Numbered from the stretch's first letter, positions 22,412 to 33,369 are shown. The stretch is 64,000 bases of DNA from Epiperipatus broadwayi (GCA_028023455.1 JAQFVV010000064.1:62001-126000), one strand, 5' to 3'. A program made the numbers and translations. The notes: generated from the sequence alone by a model not told the origin.

Positions 22412-22466
22412 GATCTCCAATATCAGTATTTCGTACTGAAACAGTACTCATCAGTTGGTCCAGATC
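22412..22466 (-). ncRNA. Hammerhead ribozyme, type I, complete consensus core
   Basis: Minus strand in order: outer stem I GATCT (22,466-22,462), bulge GGA, inner stem I CCAA (22,458-22,455), CTGATGA (22,454-22,448), stem II GTACTG (22,447-22,442) with loop TTT and CAGTAC (22,438-22,433), GAAA (22,432-22,429), 2-bp stem III with loop ACTG, triplet ATA ending at 22,421, inner stem I TTGG (22,420-22,417) and outer stem I AGATC (22,416-22,412). Every residue that is invariant in natural hammerheads is present. Self-cleavage is predicted between 22,421 and 22,420. Stem III is only 2 bp, so cleavage may be more efficient in a dimer, as known for retrozyme and Penelope hammerheads. Confidence 0.85.
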
Positions 22467-22726
22467 ATCATCTATCACACATATATATAATCAGTGCTCA
22501 GTTTATATTAAGACAGATGTGAGGAGTCAGAGTGGTTTAAAGTCAACATGGATATGCCAATAAGATTGGCATTAACAAAGGCTTCGAGCGTTCTGTCACC
22601 AGATTTTCAATGATATGGATGGCTGAAAAGTTGGAGGATGGGCAGATTGAAGCCTGTTCATTAAAGTTTGAAGATTTTCTATCTTAATATAAAGTGAGCA
22701 CTTATTACACGTGTGTGTGGGAGATG

Positions 22727-22785
22727 ATGATCTGGACCAATTGATGAGTGCTGGTTCAGCCCAAAATACCTATATTGGAGGTCAT
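22727..22785 (+). ncRNA. Hammerhead motif (family 1), inverted partner, mutated core
   Basis: TTGATGA (22,741-22,747; C3 to T), stem II region GTGCT-GGTTC-AGCCC, AAAA (22,763-22,766; G12 to A). Stem I is excellent: ATGATCT (22,727-22,733) with AGGTCAT (22,779-22,785) and CCAA with TTGG. Probably inactive because of the two core changes. Confidence 0.55.
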
Positions 22786-22872
22786 TCAGCTTTTCCACAT
22801 ATATGTGGTCATGTGCATCAGCTGTATAAGTGATAGCTGTAGAGAGCTTGAAAGTCCGAATTCAAAGCCTTT

Positions 22873-24514
22873 TTAATTTTTAACTTTTTGTAAAAATTTA
22901 TCCTTGGATGATTGAACAAATATATGTCTATATTTGAAAAACTACATGTTATTGTGATATCAATGAACCATTATCTCTTAAATAATTATCATAAAGCAAT
23001 ATCAAAACCATCATTCTACACATCAGGAGTGGATGAAGAAAATAATCTATTTTCATGCAAATTTAATAATACAACTTCTCTTTCATATAGTGAAAAGAGT
23101 CGAGTGAGATGTTTTTTCTTTTCACAGAAGATATTTTTCTTTTTTAAAGTTAAAAACTAAATTAATTAATTATATAAAAGCATATTTTCACTAAAGAATT
23201 AATGTAAATATTTTTTTTTCTTTGAATGAAACACATGCTGATATTAATAAAAGCAATAATAATTTTAATAAAAATGGTAATGCAAATTAGCAATAATTAT
23301 GCAAAACAGTTTTTACTAGGGAGAATTTGAAGACATTAGGATCGCCATAATTTAATTTTATGCAAAGTTAAAAATAAAAGACAAAAATAATTAAGTTTAT
23401 GAAAACCTAAAATGAAAATTTTTAAAATGGCTTAATGTATTTTAAAATAAAACAAATTTGTCAACTTTAGTAAAGTAAAGTAGAACTTTAATTTCTAATT
23501 TATCATATAACTAGTTTAAAAAAATTTGCCTACATAACAGCGCCCTCTATTTCTGATTTGTGAGTTAATTTTTAGCAATCTTAAATGTTAAACGAACGAT
23601 TTAAAACTTACTCTTTTTGCCATTAGAGTTTATTTTTTGCTTTAATTTACCTATTTTTTAACTGTGATTAATTTAAGACTTTTAATTAAAAATTAATTGT
23701 GTAATTGACTTGAGGGGATACAGTTTGGGTCTAGAATCCTAGCATTACTCAGATGTTTCAAAAATAATTTGGATTCAAAACTTAGTATTAAATATGCCAT
23801 CCACTCCTTATAGATTTTTATTATATCCGGAGTCGGTTGAAAACTTATTTTATTATCACAAAAATATTTTTTCTATCAAAGTCAGTATCTGTCTTTTTAA
23901 AAGTCTTGCAATTTATGCTTGTATTGTCTGTTAGTATGAGTCTATTCCAGTTATGATGGAACTGTTACGAAGCTGTACAGTGAGTCCCAGTGAAAAGATG
24001 ACTGATTCTCTCAGCAGACATGCAGCGCCATCTCTGAATAAACATGTGTTTTATAATGGTATAGTTTAGCTAATCATCAAAAAAAAATTACAGCTCTAGC
24101 ATGTCTGGATTTCAAGTCATCATGAATCTTTTACATTCATGAATGATCTTCAAAATTCTCTCTTCCATCAAGAAATCTTAAAAGCATATAGAAACAGACC
24201 CTACCTTGCATGAGAGTGGCGTATTGAAAATTACAGTACAGAAATATTATTCATTAAGTGGATAATCTCTAGTCTAGTGAATGACTGATAAAAATTATTA
24301 ACATACTTCCATTAAGTGGTTTGTGTCAGATTTGTGAGGGTGATAAGTTTGACATCTATTAATTAAACTGTAGTAATCTTAAAAAGTATTTGAAAACTCC
24401 AGAAAATAGTTTAAATTGTTTTAAATGGTTCAATAGCAATATTTTCCAATTTAAAACATACTTAATACCAGGGTGTTGGTCCATTGTGGTTTAAGTATAG
24501 TACACACTATCACA
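22873..24514. other. No gene seen; two CTCF-like motifs
   Basis: AT-rich unique sequence. Contains CAGCGCCCTCTAT at 23,538-23,550 and CAGCGCCATCTCT at 24,023-24,035. The 82-codon frame at 22,912-23,160 has no motif. Confidence 0.45.
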
Positions 24515-25225
24515 TATGCCATGTGATGTGATGTGATGTACTGTGGTTTCTCCTTAAACGAAGTGAAGAATATCTCGGCAATTATGCCCAGATAAACCTG
24601 TTAGCCACTTTATTTTCTATTCTCCACTTTAAGTTTTCCCATATTCTGCTCCATCCCATTTCCACAACATAATCTTTGTCAACTCTATAGCCTTTATATC
24701 TAAATCCCCCTTATCTTTTCCCAAACCCAGCATAAAAACAAATAATTCACTTTCTGTATAATCACTTTTTTCATATTTATTCTTCCATAACTTTATTATT
24801 TGTACCCTTTCTGTTTTCAAACATTTACATTCACTTAACAAATGCCTAATATTTTCTATTCCTTCCTTACATAACTTACAGACTAAATCACCCATATTTT
24901 TCCATTTACATGTATATTCTCTTGTAGCTAAAGATCCTGTTCGAGCCTTAAACAATAAACTACTTTCCTTACTATTATCATATATTAATTCACACTTAAT
25001 ATTTTGTTTATTTCTATATATATTTAAACTATTTTTACTCTCCATACTATTTCTCCATCTCTCTAACTCCCTATCCTTTATTAATAAATCTATTCTTTTA
25101 TCCCATTCCTTACCACTATAACACTCAACAATCCTGCTAACACAATCATCCCATCTTTTGTACAAATATACTGATATAAATTCTTTATCCAAATCTTTTG
25201 CATACTGCATTACCTTTCTCACTCA
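24515..25225 (-). pseudogene. LINE (PHD/esterase family) 5'-truncated copy, head-to-tail
   Basis: A 197-codon frame (24,629-25,222) is the C-terminal end of ORF2 of this family, with the knuckle CKLCKEGIENIRHLLSECKC and the closing KIMLWKWD. It ends in the family tail read on the plus strand as TGTGATGTGATGTGATGTA. It begins only a few bases from the tail of the longer copy at 25,228, so the two are arranged head-to-tail. Confidence 0.9.
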
Positions 25226-25417
25226 TGTGATGTGATGTATTTAGCTTCTCCTTAAACGAAGTCAAGAATATCTCAGGAATTATGCCCAGATAAACCTGTT
25301 AGCCACTTTATTTTCCATTCCCCACTCTTAAGTCTTCCTATATTCTGCCCCATCCCATTTCCACAACATAATCTTTGTCAACTCTATGGCCTTTATATCT
25401 AAATCCCCCTTATCTCT

Positions 25418-26053
25418 TCACAAACCCAACATAAAAACTAATAACTCACTTTCTGTATAGTCACTTTGTTCATGTCTATTCTCCCATAACTTCATTATCT
25501 GTACCCTTTCTGCTTTCAAGCATTTACATTCAATCAACAGATGCCTAATATTTTCTATACCTTCCTTACACAATTTGCACACTAAATCATCCATAGTTTT
25601 CCATTTATATTCTCTTGTTGCTAAGGATCCCGTTCGAGCCTTAAATAATAAACTACTTTCCTTACTATTATCATAAATTAACTTGCATCCAATATTCTGT
25701 TTACTTCTATATATATTTAAACTCTTCTTACCCTCCATACTAGTTCTCCATCTCTCCAACTCCCTATTTTTTATTAATGCTTCTATTCTTTTATCCCATT
25801 CATTACCACTATAACACTCAACAATCCTCCTAACACAATCATCCCACCTTTTATATAAGTATACTGATATAAATTCTTTATCCAAATCTTTCGCATACCA
25901 CATTACCTTTCTCACCCATCTTGTTACCTGCCCTTTACTCATAACCCAATTGAACACTATTTTTGCTATTCTTTTACTATCCATAAACGGCAACCTACCA
26001 AACATTTTCATTTTACTTTTTGCATCTCTCATATAAAAACTTGACCATCCCAT
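25418..26053 (-). pseudogene. LINE ORF2 C-terminal piece
   Basis: 211 codons: an EMGWSSF..R-like start, a basic RWVRKVMWYAKDLDKEF segment and the CCHC knuckle CKLCKEGIENIRHLLIECKC. It continues the RT piece at 26,081-26,683 after a frame break at 26,054-26,080. A further break near 25,418 cuts off the last residues that are present in the neighbouring truncated copy. Confidence 0.85.
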
Positions 26054-26080
26054 TTCTCCTTGAATTGCCTCCTTTGCTGT

Positions 26081-26683
26081 TCACATCTCTGCATCTAATG
26101 CATGTCTTCCTACTCCCTTTTGTACTTTCTCTAAATAATCTAAAACCCTTTTACTAACACATAATGCATCATTACCATATGTTAACCCTGCTACTGCAAC
26201 TCCCTTCCATACTATTCTAGCTACATCATATTTATTATATGAAAATGCTGTTAGTTTCTTTACCAACCCCTTTCTTTTCTTTGCTTCATTTACCAATTTT
26301 TTCTCCCATTCATCCAAGCAATTTTCCTGATTACATAAGATGATTCCCAAATACCTATATCTATTCACCATACTTAACTTTATGTCACCCAATAAAAATT
26401 CTACATCTCCTCTTTCCCCAGTATTAACCATCATTATATTTGATTTTTCTTCACTAAATTTAATCCCCATCTCTTTACCCACCCTTGCACATGTCCTCAA
26501 CATAATTTCCATATCTTCTCTTCTTTCTGCACACAAAAAGATATCATCTGCAAAAAAAAGACCCAACAAAATATATACTTCCTTGCCACCTATTAATGGT
26601 ATCTCTACCCCTCTTCCTAGTCTTTCTATTGCTTTCTCCATAAAACACCTGTAGAGGTCCCTACTATCGCATTTTATACGCAT
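26081..26683 (-). pseudogene. LINE ORF2 reverse transcriptase palm (FADD) piece
   Basis: 200 codons. It contains the catalytic LFFADDIFLCAE (RT motif 5, two Asp), GIKFSEEKSNIM (motif 6) and YRYLGIIL (motif 7), followed by the thumb-like KGLVKKLTAFSYNKYDVA. Its first residues come from the inserted element at 26,646-26,748, so the true upstream protein is interrupted there. The upstream part resumes at about 26,750 with a GCPMSPIFF-like motif 4. Confidence 0.85.
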
Positions 26684-26748
26684 ATCATCGAGGTTATAGC
26701 CTCAGTAAATATTACTTACGTAATCAATGTGCGTTTAATAAATTTATA
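26646..26748. mobile_element. MITE-like insertion (TTTACTAAGGC family) in the RT domain
   Basis: About 100 bp that is foreign to the LINE reading frame. It carries CCTGTAGAGGTCCCTA, GAGGTTATAGCCTCAGTAAA and TATTACTTACGTAATCAATG, as in the elements at 3.47-3.73 and 3.99-4.19 kb. ATAAA flanks it on both sides (26,640-26,644 and about 26,746-26,750), a possible short target duplication. It separates RT motif 4 from the FADD block. Confidence 0.75.
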
Positions 26749-26901
26749 AAAAGAAAATAGGTGACATAGGGCATCCTTGCCTTAATTCCACCCCATTTTT
26801 AACTTTAACTGATTCTATAACCCCTAACTGGTAAGTATAATAATTATTTTCATATAATTTCTTAATAATATTTACTAAAGCTTCATCCATTCCCAAATTG
26901 G

Positions 26902-27093
26902 CTAACCTACCCATAATCTATTTCTATTTACTCTATCATATGTTTTCTCTATATCTATAAAACTCATATATAATGATCTACCAGAATTCCTACTCATCTC
27001 CATAAGTTGTGTAACTACAAACAAACTATCTCCTATATGCCTATCTGACCTAAAACCTCCTTGCATTTCCCCCACTACATTATTCTCTTCCAT
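26902..27093 (-). pseudogene. LINE ORF2 reverse transcriptase (motif 3) piece
   Basis: 63 codons with QGGFRSDRHIGDSLFVVTQL and the palm motif SFIDIEKTYDRVNR, containing the first catalytic Asp (D in FIDIEKTYD; the usual form is D.(E/K)KA(F/Y)D, here T replaces A). It overlaps the preceding piece by a frameshift near 27,085. Confidence 0.85.
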
Positions 27094-27637
27094 CCATTTT
27101 ACAACTCTTCAAGCTACCATATATGAGAAAACTATATAAAACTGATGTTACCGCTATCGGTCTATAATTATTTAACTTTCTATGATCCTTACCCTTTCCT
27201 TTAAATAATAATCTTATTCTTGTATTACTCCAACTAACTGGAAAAACTGTCTTCTGTGCCATCTTATTAAAACATGATAATAACTTTGCTTTTGCTCTAT
27301 GCCCTAAATTCATTACCATCTCTGCTGCCCATCCATCTAAACCTCTCGCCTTTCCACTTTTCAATCTCTTCTCTGCCTCATTCAATTCATTTTTTGTGAA
27401 CCTAATATTCCCATTACTAAATGCTTTCATTTTTTCTATCACTACTTCCTTCACATCTAACATCTTTTCTATATCCATTACATATCTATTTAAGATTCTC
27501 TCTACATCTTCTCTAGAGCTACACTCTATTCCCTCATTATATATTAATACTATCTCTCTTTCCCCTACATTTCTCCTTTTAATGTAATTCCAAAACTTTT
27601 TACTCCCATCTCTTCCACTTTTATTAATATCCTCCAA
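27080..27637 (-). pseudogene. LINE ORF2 reverse transcriptase fingers piece
   Basis: 185 codons. KKFWNYIKRRN, then GKARGLDGWAAEMV (RT motif 0/1 region), then WSNTRIRLLFKGKGKDHRKL and NNYRPIAVTSVLYSF (RT motif 2 type NYRPI). The end is frameshifted relative to the next piece. Confidence 0.85.
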
Positions 27638-27813
27638 AATTTACTATTTAACTTCATCCTCTCTCTATAATTATCCATTTTAGCCAACTTCTTCTTTTCT
27701 AAGTACTTTCCCCATTTAGCATTAATATCATTTTCACTTTCTTTGTTCTTAATAGCACACTTATATTCTCTGCATGCTTCTTTCCTCTCTTTTACACTTT
27801 TACTAACTCTCAT
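27565..27813 (-). pseudogene. LINE ORF2 linker piece
   Basis: 82 codons of charged sequence (KERKEACREYKCAIKNKESE) linking the endonuclease and RT. It starts at the stop of the endonuclease piece and is in a different frame from it, so at least one indel lies near 27,810. Confidence 0.7.
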
Positions 27814-28820
27814 TTTTTATTACTTTTATTCTTCTGCATATTCTCAACTAAAATCCTATTTGCCACTTTTTCTATTTCACTACACCAGTCCTTATACTCA
27901 TCCCCATCCAACTGCTCCATGGTTTCTTCAACTTTTATTTTATATTCTTCCAACTTATTCTTATCATTCACTCTCCATCCACATCTTTCACTATTATTTC
28001 TACCTTTATTTCTATCCTCCATCACATTACTAACCATTTCTATTACAATAAAATTATGATCACTATTACATACTCTCTCTTCATTATCAAACACCTTAAT
28101 TTTCTGTATTTTATTCATTCCCTCTTTCTCTACCAATACATAATCTATTGTGTGAAATACATTGTTCCTAGACCATGTGTATTGTCCCTCATACATATTT
28201 GATAAATTCCCAATGCTCAAATTTACTCTTTGACAAAATTTCTTCAACAACTGACCATTCTTATTATCTACATCATCGATTTCTTCAATATGTCCATTCA
28301 TATCCCCTATAACCATTATTCTCTTTCCCTTTTCTTTAAAAATTTGTATATCCTTAACTAGGCATTCATATATACTACTGTTCCACTCCATTACAGTGTG
28401 ACTATCTCCAGTAGCTATATACATTACAGCCACCATCCATTCTTGTCTACCCAACCTTATTTCAAACCACAAATGCTCTTGACATTTAACAATATTTAAA
28501 TATTTCCTCGATATAATACCTATACCACCACCCCTTTTTTCTTTTCTGTTTACACCCTGCCATACCACCTCTTCTAAAATAGGTTCTTCTTCTCCTCTTA
28601 GATGAGTTTCCACTACTGCTAATACCTCCAGCTCTTCATTTTCAATTGCTTTATTTAATTCTAGCCACTTTTCTGGTCTCCTACCACCTTGCATATTCAA
28701 AAACCCAATTTTAACAATTTTTTCTTCCCTAACTATTCTTTTATAAATTCTTTTGATTCTTTCTTCTCCATTAAGTTTATAACAAACTTTCTTACCATTA
28801 ATCTTACAAAACCATTCCAT
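27810..28820 (-). pseudogene. LINE ORF2 N-terminal APE-type endonuclease
   Basis: 336 codons from the first Met. The order of APE motifs is intact: FLNMQG (residues ~40-45), VVETHL with catalytic Glu (~71), GDMNGH with Asp and Asn (~172-177), a Y-T-W segment (~214-216), TIDYVL (~224-229) and SDH with the catalytic Asp-His pair (~253-255). This nuclease nicks target DNA in target-primed reverse transcription. The domain looks intact, but the rest of ORF2 is broken, so I call it a pseudogene. Confidence 0.9.
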
Positions 28821-28919
28821 CTACACTTATATCTAAATCAACCATCTTTTTCTTATTTCTTATATCCCCTCCATTCTTCTTGTTTTTGATAATATTACAA
28901 TTTAAATGCCCACCCCCCT

Positions 28920-29926
28920 TTAAAAGTTTCCCAAATTATATTCTTTAAATATCAAACTCCCTAAAACTTCACTTCCTTGTTTTCCTAAGTGCAATCCATC
29001 TTTACTATATAACTCCCTCTTTCCAATAAATCCATCCCATACATCCACAACACAGCATTATTTCTCTCACACAATTTTTTCACTCTCTCATTTATAGAAC
29101 ATGCTCTATCTAACAAATGCCTTTTATCAAATCTTGGTAATACTCCAACTACCCCTAATCTTCCTTTAATCTCCCTCAAATTTCTAATCAATTCTACATA
29201 CTCATCCATTACTCTCTCTGATGGCTCTAACAAATTATTAGTCCCTACCATAACATATACACCTCTACTACCTAGCTTTCTTACTTTATCTGTCACATCC
29301 CTAATTTTTGCTCCAGGCATACATACTCTAACATACCTGCTTCTATTTTCCCTTGCAATTATATCCCCACATTCTCTTATTAGTGAATCTCCCATCAACA
29401 CTGTTTCATAATCTACTTTCTCTACTCCATCTGTAACCTTCTCTACCATCTTCTGGACCTCCTTATCCATTTCTTTCTTATCATTTCTACTCAATAATTT
29501 CTTTATCTCTACACACTTTGTCTCTAACAATTTTAATTTTACTTCTACATCCTTCACTTCTTCCTCTATCTTACTTATTCTCTGTCTAACTATCTCCATT
29601 GCATTACTACTTTCTCCACCCATATTTCCTGTCACTCCACTAAAACCATACTCTGTACTACCTTCCTTAACTACATCTTGCTCCCTCTCCTCTGACTTTC
29701 TCTCTAGACTACCTACACTTAAAAACCACTTTCTCACCTCTTTAATCACATTTACACACTGATTACACAACCAGAAACCTGTCACATCCTTCCTATTCTT
29801 ATTCAAACATTTCCAATGATACACCTCAGCACACACTGTACATTCTACTAGTGCCCGTCTAATTCCTTTCTGCCGATCGTATATACACTGTGCCATACAA
29901 ATACAATCCATATTCTTATTTTTCAA
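28920..29926 (-). pseudogene. LINE ORF1: PHD finger plus SGNH esterase, one frameshift
   Basis: N-terminal zinc finger with Cys/His in PHD order: C8, C10/C14, C29-x2-C32, H37-x2-C40, C54-x2-C57. A coiled-coil-like acidic and basic segment follows (about 105-170). The esterase starts at MGDSLIREC (GDS nucleophile block) and has VYVMVGTNNL (GTNN block). The main frame stops at 28,985 after the phrase YIVKMDCT. In the next frame the same DNA reads SKDGLHLGKQG, which holds the DxxH catalytic block, and runs to a stop at 28,920-28,922. A single-base slip near 29,000 therefore explains the break. ORF1 proteins of this type package element RNA in related LINEs. Confidence 0.85.
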
Positions 29927-29950
29927 TTCACCTATTGTATATTTGACTTT

Positions 29951-30385
29951 ATAATGCCTCTCCTATTCTTCATACACCCTTATATGGAAAAATAAAAACT
30001 TTTTAACTTTTTCCCAAACTTGATAAACTCTAACCACGTTTTTTCTAACATTAGGCCTCCCAAATATTACCTTTTTTATCAAAATAAATGTCTCTTTTAA
30101 AATTTAAAAAAAACCTTCAATAACAAACTTAACTAAAACAAATTAAATTTACATACAACTTTTTTTATAAGTACCTCTTTATAATACCTCTTCTATTCTT
30201 CACACACACTTATACAGAACAAATAAAAACTTTTTCCCAAACTATACCCACATGTTTTCTAACGTTAGGCTCCCAAACGTTGCATTTTTTCTCAAAATAA
30301 ATGTCTATTTTAAAATTTACAAAACTTTTAGCAACAAACTTAACTAAAATGCATTAAATTTATATACAACTTTTTTATAATTATC
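29951..30385 (-). repeat. Two tandem ~230-bp units in the LINE 5' region
   Basis: Units start at 29,951 and 30,181. Both contain CTATTCTTCA.ACAC, ATAAAAACTTTTT, AAATAAATGTCT and TTAACTAAAA. Repeated 5' monomers are known to act as promoters in some LINEs. A promoter role here is only inferred. Confidence 0.75.
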
Positions 30386-30399
30386 CTTACACTAACACA

Positions 30400-32052
30400 C
30401 ATTCAACAAGAACAACTTTTTTTTAAAAAAAAAAACTACTATACCTAAAATGGCAAATGAAAATCTTTCAAACAATTAAACACAAAATTTTTCAATGTTT
30501 CAAATAACTCACTGTCTCAATCACAATTTATACTTTCATACACAATCAATATTTTTTATATTACTGCTCTCAAAAGATCAATGCACACATAAACAACATT
30601 AAACTAAAAAAAAATATTATTTTTTTTTAACTTAGCTCTTTGTCATGACCAGTCCATATATCGCAGTCAGATAGCAACATCTCCCATCTTATGATACAGA
30701 CACTAGTGACATAAAGTGTTTGTAGCAAATAGATAAACTATGTCATTATATAATGTTTGCATTCAGTTAAAGTTGACACTGCAGGTAGCTTGGAGGAAGA
30801 ACCAGTCACCTTTACACTGGGATTCTCTGAAAATGTTGTATTTTTGTTGTACTCCATTTCAGATTATTTAATATAAATATTGTATATGTTTAATACACCT
30901 ATATCATTTAAGAAAAAAACGTCATTTCATTCTTGTTTTACTGCAAACACTCACACTATTTGAGCAATAACATCTCTTCTTTAGTTTTTGTATAATAGAG
31001 ATTAATCCCACTTCTTTTCCTCATCACATGCTTTCCCCCCTTCACAATGTACTGACAGCATAAGTTTTGGTAAGACTTCTTGGAGAAAAATATATAAAGC
31101 AAGAGTAACGTGGAATATTTTAGAATAAAACAGATTAATTACAAAGCTAAAAAGATACAGTATGCAACTTGAGCATTTTCAATTGTTGTTTTTTAAGTGC
31201 ATTTTGGCTAAATCTTAATTTTGGTAAAATTGATCTGCAAAACCAACAGATGTGTTATGATTACCTAATTCTATATTTTGATATTTTTCTCTAATACTCT
31301 CTACAAGATACTTCACAAATTACTTTTGACCATGTTGGTCATGATTTAAGTTCTTGTACTATGCTAGCATTCTAACAGATTTTTTTGTTCTCATTTACTT
31401 TAAGATTTCAACTTTCACTTTACTATTAAACCATTATTATTTATCAGAATATAATGAATTTGATCTCATTTGGTATATATTTTAGTTTAGAAATTAAATA
31501 AATTTTAAAAAATCACATTTTATTTACAGAATTATTTTAAAAATTAGGTTTTAATCAAATAAAGTGCTGTTTCAGCATCAAATTTCAATTGGAGCAGATT
31601 CAATTTGCAAAATGAACAAAATCTTCTTTGTTTGATGTTTGTTTTAAAAATCTGAATGAATTATTTTTATTATCTAGTAAATCTATCAATTTATGCTTTA
31701 TAAGTTTAATTTTTTTTTGTAATTTTTACGGTATTGCTAAATGATATAGCAGACTGGTTTAGTGACAACATTTCTAAAAAGTTGTATTTCCTGTCACCAT
31801 AATCTCTATGGTAACAGTATTCAGAGGGATATATTTATTTATATTTAAAAATAAAACATTTATGTAAATAATAAATATGCAATAATATATATTTTTGATA
31901 TTCAATAATTATTACCTATTACTGTACAAAAATGATCATAAACTTTCCAAAAAATCAAGTTTTTAGACCATCGTAATCTTTTCTCAAAGTAATCTCGCAA
32001 AGTTTGAGATCACCAAATACATAATAGGCATCTATCATCAGAAACTTTGATA
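30400..32052. other. No gene seen
   Basis: AT-rich sequence upstream of the LINE. Its first 250 bp may still be LINE 5' UTR. No frame with motifs. Confidence 0.4.
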
Positions 32053-32305
32053 ATATGATGTGATGTACTGTGACTTCTCCTTAAACAAAGTTAGGAATCT
32101 CTCAGCAACTATGCCCAAAGAAACCTGTTAGCCACTTTACCTTTCCCTGCCATTCCCCACACTAACCTTTCCCATAATCTGCTCCATCCCATTTCCACAA
32201 TATAATCTTTGTCAACTCTATGGCCTTTATATCTAAATCCCCTCTTATCTTTTCCCAAACCCAGCATAAAAACCAATAACACATTTTCTGTAGAATCACC
32301 CACTT
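32053..32305 (-). pseudogene. LINE (PHD/esterase family) short 3' fragment
   Basis: Begins on the plus strand with ATGTGATGTGATGTACTGTG, the family tail, and keeps the last part of ORF2 (VFMLGLGKDKRGFRYKGHRV, in a shifted frame). It is 5'-truncated to about 250 bp. Confidence 0.85.
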
Positions 32306-32609
32306 ATTCGATTATCCTGACATCTTTTGAATTTTTTTTGAAATTAAAATATTAGAAAAAAAGTGTACATGAATTTTAAAGCTGTAAAAAAAATGATTGC
32401 AAAATTTCTCAGTAGAGGGCAAAAAATGTAAATACAATTTTTTGACTTCCAGCCCGAAAAAGTTTCATAATTAAAAATGCAATGGTTAACTCATCATTTT
32501 TATACATACATTTCTATTTTTAAAACATAACAATATTTGCATCTATAAGCAAACATGCGATGGCTAGTTCAGGTTTATTGAATTGTTTTTTGTAAAAAAA
32601 CCTTTTCTT

Positions 32610-33250
32610 TGAATATTGACAGCATTGTATTAGTTTTGTGTGTGCATAAACCAGTTAATTTTGTGTGTAAATCAGGTATTTTTTCTAAATAAACCTAATA
32701 TTTTTTGTGTATAAACAAAGTACTTTTTGTGTGTAAACTACAGGTTTTTGTATATAACCCAAGTGTGTTTTCTTTGTAAACAAGATGTTTTTTGTGTATA
32801 AAACAAGTGTTTTTTGTGGACAAAATAGATGTTTTTGTATGTAAACCATTTGTTTTTGTGCATAAACCAGATATTTTTTCTATGTAATTCAGATGTTTTT
32901 TTGTATATAAACCAGGTGGATTTGGTGTGTAAACCAGTTGCTTTTGTGTGCAAACTAGTTGTTTCTGTACGTAAACCAGTTTTTTTTGTGTGTAAACTAC
33001 ATGATTTTGTGTGTAACCAGGTGTTTTATGTATATATAATTTTTTCATCAGGTGCTTTTTGTGTATAAACTTTTTTGTGTGTAAACCAAGTGCTTTTTGT
33101 GTGTAAACCAGTTGCTTTTAGTAAATAATATGGTGATTTTATGTGTAAATCAAGGGTTTTTGAGTCTTAACCAGATGTTTTTGGATGAAGCTAGGCGTTT
33201 TTGTATGTAAACTAGAAACATATTTTGTAACTAAGTTATTCATGTATTCC
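32610..33250 (+). repeat. Minisatellite, ~20-22 bp unit
   Basis: About 25-30 imperfect copies of a unit like TTTTTGTGTGTAAACCAGTT, with variants in TGTATAAACCAGGTG. The open frames on both strands (Tyr-Thr-Lys or Val-Cys-Lys repeats) are artefacts of a period divisible by three in parts. Confidence 0.9.
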
Positions 33251-33369
33251 AAAATCTTACAAAGTGAAGCAAATTTACTCTATTTTCATATTTCATTTCT
33301 AATATTTTTTTATTATTTAAACTAACAACTTCCAAGGTTGCAACCTATTAAAAAGTAATTAAATAGTTT

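Larger units (their letters stand above)
22290..22872. mobile_element. Foldback element, family 1, best-preserved copy
   Basis: The left arm from about 22,290 (CTTAATGTAATTAGAAGGAA) mirrors the right arm ending about 22,872. The inner segment with CAGTGCTCAGTTTATATTAA and its inverted partner also matches the element at 121-703. Each arm carries one hammerhead motif, on opposite strands, so one transcript from either strand would contain one ribozyme and one antisense copy. Confidence 0.85.
25228..30400 (-). mobile_element. Near full-length non-LTR retrotransposon (CR1/Jockey-like)
   Basis: Minus-strand element about 5.2 kb long. It has a 5' region with two tandem ~230-bp units, ORF1 (28,920-29,926), a ~100-nt gap, ORF2 pieces (25,418-28,820) and the 3' tail TACATCACATCACATC. 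ORF1 with PHD finger plus SGNH esterase is known from the CR1-like group, while the C-terminal CCHC knuckle is more typical of I/Jockey-type ORF2. I therefore leave the clade open. ORF2 is broken by several frameshifts and by a small inserted element, so the copy is dead. The 5' end is uncertain and could reach about 30.65 kb. Confidence 0.85.

Noticed and set aside
27743-28033. 96-codon plus frame rich in Tyr, Phe and Ser
   Set aside because: Antisense shadow of the LINE ORF2 on the minus strand.
32695-33068. Repeat-rich frames of 71-117 codons on both strands
   Set aside because: Products of the ~20-bp minisatellite. Equivalent frames on both strands show there is no coding constraint.
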